DNA from: Puccinia triticina
Taxonomy: Eukaryota > Basidiomycota > Pucciniomycetes > Pucciniales > Pucciniaceae
Assembly: GCF_026914185.1 (NCBI RefSeq)
Contig: NC_070572.1
Span: 4,836,001 to 4,900,000, forward strand
Direction of reading: 5' to 3'
Length of the DNA: 64,000 bases
The position numbers and the translations under genes were made by a program. Shown piece after piece: positions 1 through 11,180 of this stretch; position 1 is the first letter of the stretch; each line of letters starts with the position of its first letter. A model generated the notes under the pieces. It was not told the origin of the DNA, did not search any database, and saw only the letters and a program-made list of their open reading frames with translations.

Positions 1-186
1 ACAAACAACTACCAGCAAAATACAACAGAGACGAACAGTGATTGACTTTATAGTATCGAGTTGAAAGATGGGTCAGTTATATTCTATTGCATTTTATGTA
101 TCTAACCCGAAACGAACACCATTATTATTCCAGCTAACTTCGTTCAACCCAATCAGATTTTCAGGCCAGTAGCAATCCCTTGCTCG

Positions 187-1112
187 ATGAGACGACCAGG
201 TGTGAATATCCATAAGCCTTTCGACTTACCTCTTCATATCTTTCTTTCTTCCTACAGAATCGAGTCGGATCCAAGTTTGGTGGAGGTGGTGTAGCAGGAG
301 CCAGTGAAGCAAATGTCGATCGGCGTGAAAGGCTTCGAAAACTCGCGCTTGAGACGATTGACCTTGCCAAGGTGAGGAGTAGAATGCTAAGAATGACTGC
401 TCTCACACTGCTGAATCGGTTGAAACTCCACCTCAGGATCCCTACATCCTACGAAATCATCTCGGTGGACTCGAATGTCGACTCTGTCTTACTCTCCACA
501 CCAACGAAGGATCATACTTGGCGCACACACAAGGTAAAAAACATCAAACAAACCTTGCTCGTCGAGCAGCCAAGGACGCAAAGGATTCCTCCCTATACCA
601 GTCGTCCCTCCTAGCTCAGCAAGCTGCTCAGTCACGCTTATCGATTGTCAAGAAGCAGTTCATCAAGATTGGCTCGCCAGGTTATCAAGTCACTAAAGTT
701 CGCGATCCTCTCACCGGTCAACTCGGCTTACTGTTTCAGATTCATTACCCTCAAATAACTGAAGGAGTCAAGCCGCGTCACCGATTCATGTCAAGTTTTG
801 AGCAGCGTGTCGAAAGTGCCGATCGAGCTCATCAATATCTGCTGGTTCGTATTCAAGCTTATCAATCAAAACTCTTTTCGATCTAGAAACTTATGCTTCA
901 AGGATTCATTTAGATTGCTGCCGAGCCATATCAAACTATTGCATTCAAACTTCAATCCCAAGAAATCGACAATTCCGAGGGTAAATCTTGGCATCATTGG
1001 GATTTGGAGTTCGTAAACATCTTTTTCATGTTTGCTTCCTCCAGCTATACTCATTTTGGCATCATTGGTCACCAGCACAAAAACTTATAGCATGCAGTTC
1101 TTGTTTGCCTGA
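187..1112 (+). CDS. SF3A2: Splicing factor 3A subunit 2 (Prp11/SF3a66)
   Basis: Core component of the U2 snRNP SF3a complex, acting in the nucleus at branch-site recognition. My five-exon model (187-201, 258-371, 437-844, 914-1008, 1076-1112; introns 56-69 nt) gives about 222 residues. Seen in order: a DRRERLRKLALETID helix, the matrin-type C2H2 finger (C57, C60, H73, H79) with the LAHTQGKKHQTNLARRAAK block, then KKQFIKIGSPGY and RHRFMSSFEQR, and an ending with WHHWD and YSMQFLF. The proline-rich tail of animal SF3A2 is missing, as in yeasts. Introns 3 and 4 both start GTTCGT; for intron 4 only the pair 1009/1075 yields the conserved C-terminus. The start is the weak point: ATG 187 is in frame only if the first intron begins at 202 (GTGAAT), not at the overlapping GT at 200. 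Identity is secure from the motifs; the first exon is tentative. Confidence 0.87.
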
Positions 1113-2414
1113 GAGGCCGCTCCGACATTATCCACGGTTCGATAGGCTCTAGACAACTTTCATTTCTAGTTAGATAATTGTAAACCCTCCTCCCCACTTC
1201 ATTGTACTTACCCTATGTATGCTTCTTGCATCACTTTGGAATACTAACAACGACAGGAGCATCGTCTCATTACCCATACGGCCAAGTCGCATGTCAAATG
1301 AAATGGGATCTGTCCGTACTTCTTGCTCTAAATAATGATCAACTCATTCTTCCATACAAGTGATTCTTCCTGATGAGCAGATAGAGAAGTTCAGAAACTG
1401 ATGCGGCTTGACCCCGAAGGTCGGGAACCAAACCAATGCTCATCAGTTTAAAACTCCAAATCAACGTGATATTCGTAGCGCATCCTACATGACTTGATAA
1501 GAATGTGAGCGTAACAGGAAGGATAATCCTGTATGTAGCAAAAAAAAGTATGTCATGTATCCTCATTTTGGTTCACAATCAGCAGCGTCCATGATTCAAC
1601 CTTGCAGCCATTGTTCGTGTGTTTATGCGGTCAATCTTTTCGAATCTGAAAGTTATACTCTGCTCAAGGCCCGAAAAAACTCGAAATTTTCAGGCAGAAA
1701 CTCCGAAATCACTCACAGGCCCTGCATCGGAGGAAAGTAGCCAGGCCTCCAAAGAGAAAGACTTGGGTTGGGTCTGGATTGACGACACGTTGCGCCCGCG
1801 CTGAGTACCCTGTCACCCAGGAGATGCCAATATCATCAATTTCTTTCTTGGGGAATCTTTAAAGCGCGCAAGAATTCAGAGATTGTATCATTTGTGAACC
1901 CCACTAATTTAGCAGTTACACATTAAGGTAACTTATATAGCATCAAAACAACGATCACAAACCAATGATGAAATAACTCATATAAGAATTGACTAAACGA
2001 TAACATAACGTGACCAGGGCTGCAAAACGTCAATGATGAACAACGAGTTGGTCGAGAAAAATTAAGTGAATAATAGCGAGGGGGCGACATAGAGAATAAA
2101 TCTCCCGAATATCAATCCAATCGGTTTTCAAAAGCTAGAACTGTGGGACGATAGGTGTGTGTGATGACGATGAAAATGCTTAAAATGAAAGAAAGCAGCA
2201 AAAAAAAAAATAACAGTTCAACCAAGTTTAACAAACCAATGGTCAATTTTCAGCAAATCAACTCTCGCCTTGATGACAATGAGCGGATTCCTATAATATG
2301 ACTGATTATTCTTGGAAACAGGGGTAATAGTTTAATAGAGAGCTAGGTGTCGAAGGCAATTCAGACGAGTAAGCTACGCCAGCAGACGGAAACGTCGAGT
2401 GACTCGGGACTAAA
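1113..2414. other. Intergenic stretch between convergent genes
   Basis: No complete gene recognised. A possible terminal exon on the + strand starts after a TTTTCAG acceptor near 1691 and reads to TGA at 1802-1804, ending in DLGWVWIDDTLRPR; I could not find convincing upstream exons. Positions 2306-2414 may still belong to the bZIP gene on the minus strand if its last intron uses a different donor. Confidence 0.4.
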
Positions 2415-3692
2415 TTAGAGGGTATAAACGTGTGGTCGCTTATAGAAGCGGAATGCGGAGGAAGACTGCCGGTACTCAAAAGTGGCAACATTGCCTGCGA
2501 ATTTTCTTGCGCTGGTACCGGATTCCATGATAAGACACCCGGGTTGATAGAATGGTGGATGAGTAAGTTCGTCAAACTGAGGGAAGCAGGTTATCAAGTC
2601 AGCGATTAGCCGGATCGAAACAACGCTGGGCTCTACTCAACTAAGTCACTTTTTCACGCAACATGGCATTCTCTGCCACAATGGAACTCATGTGAATCTC
2701 TTGATGTTGCGCAGCTCTCTGTGTTGTAGAGAGAAACAAAGGAAAACAGATTAAGTCATCATGTGAGTGTAGGAGACACAACACGAGCCCAAGGTCAAGT
2801 TACATTCCGGACGTGAAACTCACTTTGCGACGCTCCCGCATAGCCCGTTGCGCTGCCCTATTTTGCTGTCGACGCTTCTATGAGTTTCGAACGGAAGTTA
2901 CAACGCCACGGTCATTAGACAATTGATAAAACACAAGATGATATAAGAGCTGGTCTGTGGTAGCAATCTCACCTCTGATACTTTCAAACTAGAAGGCTTC
3001 TTGCCTGTCGCCGATTTGGATTTCGGGGAGTGTTCCGACTCAGATAATCCTGCCTTGTCAATATTCGCTTTGGTGAGGTCTTCGGCGTACTCTTCTTGTC
3101 TGGTGGGTGGTTCGTCTGCTGAGTAACGGCTATCGGGAGTAAGCTGATTGTTGATTGGGGGCAATGTCAACTCTTGGACGCCGCTAGAGCCGGATCTATT
3201 CTCTACCGTAGAAGGCCTTCTGTCTGGCGCCTCGTGAAATGGATGCGCTTCGTTCTCCGAGGAAGCTGTGGAAGCGTAAGGACGGAAGGAACATGTGGTA
3301 TTGTGGTATCCAAACTCGAAAGGGTAAGCGGTCGGATGTCCATTCAGTAGCTCACGCTCATCTTGACTCTTGAGGTCCGATTCCCACGAGGAGGAAGAGT
3401 TCGGCCGGCAGTTCTGGTACTTACCGGCTGCGTCTCCTAAATAAGTAAGAGGTGGTCTATAGGTTGACGGGGCAGCCGGCAGCGGAAGTTGGGTACGATG
3501 GTAGGGGGTCTGAACGCCATTCATTGGAAAGTAGTATTCACCCATCTCAATCTTCGGGGGAGCCACTCCTGAAGATTTTTGGTATTCTTCAGGGTAATCA
3601 GAGGTGCATGAAACACTGTTTGGACACCCAGACGAGCAATGACCGACTGGATGCGAAGCTGGGGGATGTGAAGTATGGGTGAGCGGATCCAT
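2415..3692 (-). CDS. bZIP transcription factor, YAP/AP-1-like basic region
   Basis: Predicted nuclear DNA-binding regulator. Four exons on the minus strand: 3692-2973 (240 codons), 2877-2824, 2718-2650, 2576-2415, all joined in phase 0 (introns 95, 105 and 73 nt), about 334 residues. Residues 1-240 are hydrophilic and Ser/Pro-rich with no domain I recognise. Residues 241-258, KRRQQNRAAQRAMRERRK, are the basic region and carry the NxxAAQxx(F/M)R signature typical of fungal Pap1/Yap factors, with Met where Phe is usual. A short zipper follows (IVAENAMLREK). The C-terminus is uncertain: the good donor GTGACT leads to a tail ending at 2415, whereas the other frame of the same exon stays open to 2306 and is Ser/Pro-rich like many activator tails. 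ATG 3692 is a true ATG. Transcription is convergent with SF3A2. Confidence 0.75.
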
Positions 3693-3908
3693 TGGTGCGC
3701 CTAATCTCTTGCGCGTCGTGGACGTTCCAGAAGCTAGCTAATTGACCTCTTGAAAGTCGAGAGATAAGGAGGCCCCAACAAGATCTAGCATCACGGCCGT
3801 CAAATGAGAGTGGAAGGAACTGTCAGCCAGAAATCCGCGAAATGATTATATCCTTACTTCGAGGCAGCAAGACACCAACACCTCAAGCGAATATGACACA
3901 GATGGAAA

Positions 3909-3929
3909 GGGGGGGGGGGGGGGGGGGGG
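3909..3929. repeat. Homopolymer run of 21 G
   Basis: Uninterrupted G run upstream of the bZIP gene; likely length-variable and error-prone in sequencing. Confidence 0.9.
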
Positions 3930-6153
3930 AAGAATTCACGAGCTATTGCGCCGTAGTGCCAACAAGAAGGGGATAGTTATAGCTCCGTATTTTTTTGTTA
4001 AATCGTATCTCACTTACCAGGTCTAAAGAGCGTGAGGGGACACTGGTTTGTATCGTATCAAGCTGGCGTGAATCGTCGGCCAGCCGGAGGCGCGTGGTTG
4101 ATTAATGAATGCGATGTGATTAAATTTTGGAAGCAAACTGCAAGGCCCACAAATTGCTTCAATAAGGCGAAACGATTTGGCGCAGGTTCAATAAGAGAGC
4201 GTGAGGGGCCAAGGGTAGGCGGATATGCCGGAGATGTTCTGGGCGCAAAGGATCCTAGCGGAACATTAGGCGAATAGGTACGTTCAACCAGTAGCAATGA
4301 TATCATCAACAAACGCAAAAGCGTTAGATAGTCAGAAAGCAAGTTGGAGGGTTATGGGATTCCACTATACTTCAACTAGCCGAGCCACACAAGGATTTAG
4401 AAGTTAGCCTCAAGGAAAAAGTACATAGAAAGTATGCGGCTGAAGTGTGTTTGTGTACTCACAACTCTTATGTAGACTCCCTCTCGAAAAAATCACTGCA
4501 GTTGAAGATTGCCGCTGAGTACAAATAAAACCGCCCAAATATTCAATGAGCCGCCTATGGATGAAGGTCGAAGTCGCGCCGAGAAAGCTGAACAATCTCC
4601 TTGATTCGGGTAAAAATACTGCAAATGGAAGGTTGTAGCGGTCCAAGATATCGGTCTCAATTACGCGATTGGTCCAGCAATATTGTGTATGGTGGAGCGT
4701 AACCGGGACGAATTTTCAAGTTTCCAACTTTGCTGCTTAAGAAATGGCGTACCGGGGCACTAACAATGTCAAAAGCCCCTCCCTATAGTTTTGGGTCCTG
4801 ACAGGTCGTTAGACTTGGGGAGGAGGTGCGGGGAGTTCGGAATTCAAGATGTTAAAGTATGCAAAAAAGATACCACCAGAAAACCAGATGATCCGGCGGT
4901 TTACTCCTTGCCAATCAAAACAGTATTGAGGGAAGGGTAGTTCGGTGTCCCCAAGGCAATCGAATCGGATGCTTAGGGAAGGGGACGTGATGGACAAAAA
5001 GAACTGGTTCAGCTTCGGGTTTCTAAATACCTGTTCAGCCGAGCAAGTCGGGGCGAAGAGCAGAAGTTAGATTTTTATGCGAATAAATGAGTATTTTCAT
5101 GCAGTCACTGCTCTGAGCAATGAGAAAAGTTGATGAGAGACACAATGCAGTCATTTCGCTATCGATGCGATAAGACTCGGGGTCGCTCTGAAAGTTGGGT
5201 TTGCAAAAATTGCAGAGGGCGGAGATGAGACCACTTCAAACTCCATCAGGGACAGCCTATATGTGTACACTGCAAGAAAATTCGCATCTGGGCCCACGGT
5301 TTGGCTGTTTCCAGATGTGATTGACTGGGTGCACAATATGGAGGAAACTGCTTGTCCAAACATAACAGAGTTATTTTTTCATGTTTTAGCCTGTAGAATA
5401 ACTCTAAAGCTCGTTCGTGATGGCATGACAGCCCGACTTCAACTAGACCTTTATCATTGACTCCACTACTTCTTAGGACAACCATCAATTCCGCACCGCC
5501 AAAAAGTCAACGAGCCCCGAAGACTTTATTAGACGCTTGCTTACAGCCCGGTAACGTGCTCTGCTGCGACGAACCAGTCAGTTCATGAACTACTCATTGT
5601 CTGGTTCGATCGAGAGGTCTGCAGCTGGTCTCTTCAGGCCGAGTTACAGAAAAAATGCCCGCAAATCGCTTTTCTATACTTCTCTACCAGCTTTTCTACC
5701 ACCTGCGTACGACAAACCAAAGACAAACCTCCGTTTGTCCTAAATTGATGCATTAATCAAACTTTAGGAGTATAGCCATTTGGGGGTCTGAAATCAGTCT
5801 GAAATTTAAAAGCGGATTGTGATCAATCGCATAGGCATTTTTGGTAGTCTCGTGTACGAGCTTCCGCTCAAGATCAGAATCTTTCATGGTCTCTGGTGTT
5901 CAGTTTCAAGAGTAGATCAGTCGCCATTGCCCAGGTTCAAACTCACCGTAGCCTTTTCGCTTGAAAATTCTCGAAGCATTTTCGAAGTGGATATTAAAAA
6001 CCTTGTTTGAGGGCCTAGAATCTATGTACATAAAAAAGAACATTCAAGTGTATCTAAATATGTGTATAGGCTTTCCGAAATGAGTTGGTTTTTGTTGATG
6101 CAAGAGTTCCCGTTTCCGAACTGTACATTGTAGTTTCTATGAAGACCTGGTAC
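3930..6153. other. No recognisable gene
   Basis: Only short open frames without recognisable motifs or a supporting intron pattern. The first part probably contains the promoter region of the bZIP gene. Confidence 0.4.
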
Positions 6154-6425
6154 ACCAGGACCCTGGAACACGCGGCCAGAACATAGTAACCAAAATGTAT
6201 GAATGTTCCAAGCCACTTTGGCTCACAACCAAACATGATATACTCAATCTGAAAAGATGGGCACATGTACGCTTAAAGGGAAAATAATGTACTGCTATCT
6301 TATCCTAAACATGTGGCAAAAGTTTGAAAGAAATGAAGAAAAACCTCTTTCAAAAATGTATGAATCCCACGGTTTTGAATTGATTTTCGTTACTGTGTTC
6401 TGGCCGTGCGTTCCAGGGTCCTGGT
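6154..6425. repeat. Inverted repeat, 43 bp arms
   Basis: Left arm 6154-6196 and right arm 6383-6425 are reverse complements with few mismatches (core ACCAGGACCCTGGAAC). The 186 bp interior has no obvious gene. Probably the core of a foldback or MITE-like element; I could not define outer ends or a target duplication. Confidence 0.6.
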
Positions 6426-6968
6426 ACACCACGGGTGCACCAAACGTTTTTGGGATGGTTGTGAAAACCAAATTGATTGGTTAGTGGTTGTAGTGCTTAT
6501 TGATTTGACATTGCGCACTAGGTGAATACTAGGTTATGTAGATACATGTGATGATGTTTTGAAGCTGTGGCTGTGTTGTCAGGGCCAAGGAGGGTCTGGT
6601 CCTGTCTGTTTTAACCTGGACAAATATTGGCAGTGGGATCTGGATGGCATATAAAGGAGGGGCTGATACAAGTACAAATATCCCCAGGGCATCCTCTGCC
6701 GCTGCACTTCCAGCTGGCGGTTTGTACTCAACCTCCTCCGCTGTTGCACTTACACAGTTTGAGGGGTTAATTCTTGGTGGCCCCCCTTTGCAATTGCCTT
6801 AAATGCGGCGCGCTGGGAGTCATCTGCCCAATACTTGCACCCTCTCTAGAAGAGGATGGGTATTGGGCTGAGTGTTTTTGTTTGGGCTTTTTTTTTTTTT
6901 TTTTTGATTATTTTGTAGGGGAAACCCTTGATTTTTGATTTTGTGATTGTCTGTCTTGAATAAACTTA

Positions 6969-7987
6969 GGGCCTGTACCATACAAATTCTGTTTTTCTTG
7001 CGCAGAGAAAACAATTTTTTTTTGCACTTTTCTGTTTTTTCAAAAAACTCTCATCCAGAAAAACAGATTTCAATAATGTGTACCACAACCATCACTTCAG
7101 ATTCCACATCCACACTGCTCCTCCACCATCCATCTTGATCATCATAACACCAAAAGAAAATCTTTGGTACGCTCACAAATCTTCATGAGTAGGGAAGGGG
7201 TCAATGTGGTGCTTTCCCTACTCATGAACACCTTGGACAATCATCAGTACTCTGGCAAATCTTCAGACCCGTCCAAGAGGGAGGAGGCCTGCAATCACTC
7301 ATCCAGCCCAAGAGGAACTCCCTCCTCCTGGTGTCAGAGGCAATGGGAGGATCAAAATATAATCCCCTCATCTTTCCTGTCGGATTGATTTAGCTCTATA
7401 CATATGTCCAAGGGGAGGGAAGGAGGAGGGATCCGAGGTTTCCTCCTCCTTCCTATGGCAAAGATATTTCTTGTTCCTCCAGGAACAATTGAGTTCCTTT
7501 TTTTCTCTCGGAACAATCAACTTCTGTTTGGAGAGAAAGGAGAATTCCTCTCCAAACAATAGTACAGAGCGGTCCGAGTGGGAAGAGGGAGAAGAATGGT
7601 CCAAGGGAAAAGAGGAGAGATGAAGGACTCTCTTTTTTCCTTTGTCCGATTCAATTGTAGCGAACTCCGTTTGTTTTCCTTGGACCAATCCAGTTGTATG
7701 CTATATAGATTATCCTAAGGGGAGGGAGGAGTTCTCTGAGACGACAAGATGATTGATTGTCGGACTGCTCTGGTCTTGGAGTAATGAGGTGATGGGGCAG
7801 GAAAAATAGTCTTGAAAAACAGGGTCAGACCTGTTTTTGAAAATCGACCATATTTAGGGAAAACTGTTTTCTGGATGTCCCAAAAAACAGGCGCTGTGGT
7901 ATGCGTTTTTTGGGGAAAACTGTTTTTTGCACAAAAAATTGATTTCTGCGGGAAAAACAGTTTTTTAACCCGCTATGGTACAGGCCC
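6969..7987. mobile_element. PIF/Harbinger-type TIR element, non-autonomous
   Basis: Ends GGGCCTGTACCATA at 6969-6982 and its reverse complement at 7974-7987; flanked on both sides by TTA (6966-6968 and 7988-7990), the 3 bp duplication of PIF/Harbinger elements. About 1.02 kb, AT- and purine/pyrimidine-skewed, with a 15 bp hairpin near 7180-7230, and no transposase. It separates 7991-8366, an LTR 3' portion, from whatever lay before 6966. Confidence 0.75.
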
Positions 7988-7990
7988 TTA

Positions 7991-8366
7991 GATTAAGTGT
8001 GACTGCATGAAATGTGCATAGCACAATGTAATGAGTGCAGCTGATTATGCAATGTATATGTAAAAGGGTAGACAGGTTGTCAGAGTGGTTCATGTAACGG
8101 ATTAAATGGTCCTGGGTAAGTGTGGCTCATGGAACAGATTACATGAACTTGAGTATGGTGTTGGTGTGTATGTAACTGAATGATGTGTCTTGAAGGGACT
8201 GTAACTTCTGATCCAGAGGGGTGTAAGGTGTGTTGTCCATGGGGTCCTGTGTAGTTTTGGCTGTAGAATTCAGTGGTGCTGCTGTATTGGGTTATTTGTG
8301 AGTGTACATATGAGAAAGAAGAAAATTTTGAAATGGACTAGATGGGTAGCCATAAAGCATACCACA
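7991..8366 (-). mobile_element. LTR fragment, same family as 42091-43170
   Basis: Collinear and clearly similar over its whole length to 42800-43170, ending at the same terminus CATACCACA. The other end is lost or displaced by the TIR element at 6969-7987. The bases after the terminus are GCGC, in keeping with the family's CG-centred insertion sites. Confidence 0.7.
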
Positions 8367-8391
8367 GCGCATAGCCTTTGCCAGCGCCCAG

Positions 8392-8851
8392 CAACAGTGG
8401 GTCAGCTACGCTACCATAGCTGTTAGCGTAGTGTAGTGTAGCGCAGCGCAAATGCACTATTTTTTAGCGTAGTGTTAGCGCAATCGCGCGCATCTGCGCT
8501 AACGCTACGCGCACAGGGTGCAAAGCTATTTTAGCTTTTAGCTTAGCTTTAGCACAGATTTGCGCAATGGCGCTAACGCTAAGCACGCAGGGCACAAAAG
8601 AGTGTTTGCTACGCTGCGCTACAGCGCTATTTGAGGCAAAAAAGGCCTTTTTTCCGCTAAAAGCGCCTTAGCGCAACGTAGCGGCTGTAGTGTAGCGCTA
8701 ACGCTAAACAAAAATTGGCGTGCTGTTAGCGCTGCTGAAAATTAGCGCAGCGTAGCGGCGCTAATGCTATTCAAAAAAGGCCAGTGCTTTTTGCCGCTAC
8801 GCTAAACGTTAGGGCTAAAATCATGTAGTTTAGCGTAGCGGCCCACTGTTG
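8392..8851. mobile_element. Foldback element built from CGCTA/TAGCG words
   Basis: Terminal inverted repeats CAACAGTGGG / CCCACTGTTG, flanked by a perfect 7 bp repeat CGCCCAG (8385-8391 and 8852-8858). The interior is dominated by AGCGCTA, TAGCG and CGCTAACGCTA on both strands and can fold on itself at many registers. No coding capacity. Confidence 0.7.
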
Positions 8852-8858
8852 CGCCCAG

Positions 8859-9252
8859 GTACCAAATTGGCTGCCTGGAAGCTGTAGAAAAGCATATCAG
8901 GTTTGCCAAGGACTCCCCGAAAGGCTTCATGACAGCTTTAAAATTCTGGGAGTCCTTGGAAAGCTTATTGACTCACCAAGCCTGCTCGGCAAGAGATAAC
9001 TCAGATAAGCTTGCCATCAGTACTTTCAAGCTAAAGTGCTGAACCATATTACCTGCACTCCTTGGAAAGCCTTTGCATTCTCACATAGTTAGCCTCAAGT
9101 CTGCCTTTTTCTACTCTTCTACACCCAAGTCCCCTTATATCTTTTTTATCTTAGAAGTTATCTTTATTTTGAATTCAGATTCTGTTTCCTCATGCAATTT
9201 TAACCCTGTTTAAAACTCACCACTTCTTTGTAGAGAATAACAATTTGGTTGG
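8859..9252. other. No recognisable gene
   Basis: One frame is open and codon-like from 8872 to TGA at 9040-9042 but has no ATG, no clear splice sites and no family I recognise; probably a transposon relic. Confidence 0.3.
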
Positions 9253-9530
9253 CACCCGGGTACCGGGTTTGTTTTTTTTCCCAAAGCAGGGACCAAGTAC
9301 CGCGCCCGGCACCGCCTGTCAGGTACCAGCGGTATTTGTGGCTGTTAACGGCGGTTCTTTGTGCCTTGTTCTCACCTAATTGGCATACAGGACTGGGGAC
9401 ACCAATGGGGATGGCCGCTGGTGCCTGGTATCTGTCAGCGGGTACCCACCAGCGGATACCGGGTGCGGGTGTGGGTGTAAGGGCTAGCCAAAATTTCAAT
9501 AACCGGGTACCTGCGCGGGAACCCACCTAT
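9253..9530. repeat. GGTACC-rich GC tract
   Basis: Dense occurrences of GGTACC, GGTACCGGG and GGCACC palindromic words; related tracts occur at 19040-19140 and 20550-20745. Long open frames here come from the GC-rich composition and are not supported as genes. Confidence 0.5.
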
Positions 9531-9621
9531 CTGACCAAGCAATATGCATGTGAAGGGTTAAAAATGCATATGGATCCGTGGGCTTGCACATCCACCACCT
9601 CATTTAGCTCCTCATTGATCT

Positions 9622-9811
9622 CACTGCCAGCATATTTGGCTGGGATGGAATCATCCCAGTTTAAATGGGATGCACTCAACCAATTTGTAATGGGTTTATC
9701 TCATCCAATGAAATATAAAACCAAGGGGGGTAGATCAACCAAGTTTAAATTGGTTGATTTCATCCCAGTTTAACTGGGATAACCTCAACCCAGCCAATTA
9801 TGCTGGCAGTG
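9622..9811. mobile_element. MITE with ~60 bp terminal inverted repeats
   Basis: Starts CACTGCCAGCATATTTGGCT and ends with its near reverse complement; flanked by a direct GATCT (9617-9621 and 9812-9816). Inner hairpins CATCCCAGTTTAA repeat on both arms. A truncated relative lies at 36243-36367. Confidence 0.8.
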
Positions 9812-11180
9812 GATCTTGTCACCCCCATCAATCTCATCACCTCCATCACCTTGAACAAACTTGTACCCCCCCCCCCTCCAATAACAGCCCATCGCAATGA
9901 CCAGGAGCAGCAAGAAGCGTCACAAGTTACCCTCTTCACCTGCATCTGTCAGTCAAAGGATAATCATCATTCAGCAAGGAAGGATAACAGTGAGGGGAAC
10001 AACTAGGCTATATACATGTACAGTATAGGCTAAGTTGTGGGTGTATAGATTAGAAGCATACTACATAGAGGGATTCTAGTATACCATCTCAATACAAACA
10101 CATAGCAAATTGGGAATTTTAATAATTTATTTAGGGAGAAGTACAGGCAAATCAAACTATCAAAAAAAATCACCAAATGGTGGCTTTCAAACAGTTTCAG
10201 TTTTCAGGCTGTGCACACACAGCAGGGGAAATTAAAAGTTGAAAGTTCATCCCCGCCGCTTTGCAATTGTGAAATTGCGAAGGGACTACGGGGTGTTAAT
10301 TACCTGCGCAAGTGCAACAGGGTTTCAATTAAGTTATTACTTGACACCCGCTGGCCACTCACAAGTGCAATTGGGGGAGGGGATCAAGGACAAGTTCCCC
10401 TCAAACAGCCCAAGTGGAAATGGGGAGTTCAAACCGTGCAGGATATTCAAATGGGACACCAGGCTTCTTATTTATGCCAAACATCCTGCCTTCCCCCTGC
10501 ATCTTCTTCCAAATAACCGCACTTGCAAACAACCATTTTGGGACCGTGGATGCCCCAATCCAGCACATGCTTCCGTATTCAGTTAGGAAAATCATGAGTA
10601 AGTTCTGCTGACCTCCTCCCTACTGTTTCCTGGCCAATGTTTCATGTATAATGCTCCCCCCTTTTGCCCGTTTTGCCGTATCACAGCGGGGATACCAGAA
10701 TGTGTGTGCACGACTTCTCCAAGCTTCCCAAACACTGCGGTCAACAAGGACAAGTCGCGACCCTCACTATGCTTCAGCTTACCTTTCTGCCAAGGATTGG
10801 TTTTGAACTTAAGTGAGCAGGGTTTGACAACAAACCACACCCCAAAGATGAGGTACAACACAATCATGCCACCCCCATGTCACATGTCTAGAATTCAAAA
10901 GCAAAAAAATCAAAGAAAAAGATTCAAATCCCTTTCCTTCTTGTACTCAGGTGTCATGCTCTGAATACACCCATAAAGGGAATTTGATACCATCTCAGCG
11001 TCTTTTCAGCCTCGCAGTACACAACCATCACCAATGCCAATGTATATGTATGTTCACAGGCCAGTGCACATAACACCCAGGCTATCCATACAGCATAAAA
11101 CTTGTTGCATGGCTTCTGTAACCTACAGGGAAGTCTGTGATGCTTTGTCACAGACCTGACAAGCGTCCAGCATAGGCCAT
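9812..11180. other. No confidently assigned gene
   Basis: On the minus strand 10867-10592 and 10595-10401 are adjacent open frames separated by a possible GTCAGC donor; the second has a hydrophobic WLFASAVIW-like stretch. I recognise no family and could not build a full model. A C homopolymer lies near 9869-9880. Confidence 0.3.

Noticed and set aside
8872..9042. Codon-like stretch of about 56 residues
   Set aside because: No start, no acceptor, no family; too little to call a gene.
9200..9773. Open frames of 108 and 174 residues on both strands
   Set aside because: GGTACC-rich repeat sequence plus a MITE; no motif and no splice structure.
10401..10867. Two adjacent minus-strand frames with a hydrophobic segment
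   Set aside because: Could be exons, but I found no family and no complete model, so I left them unassigned.
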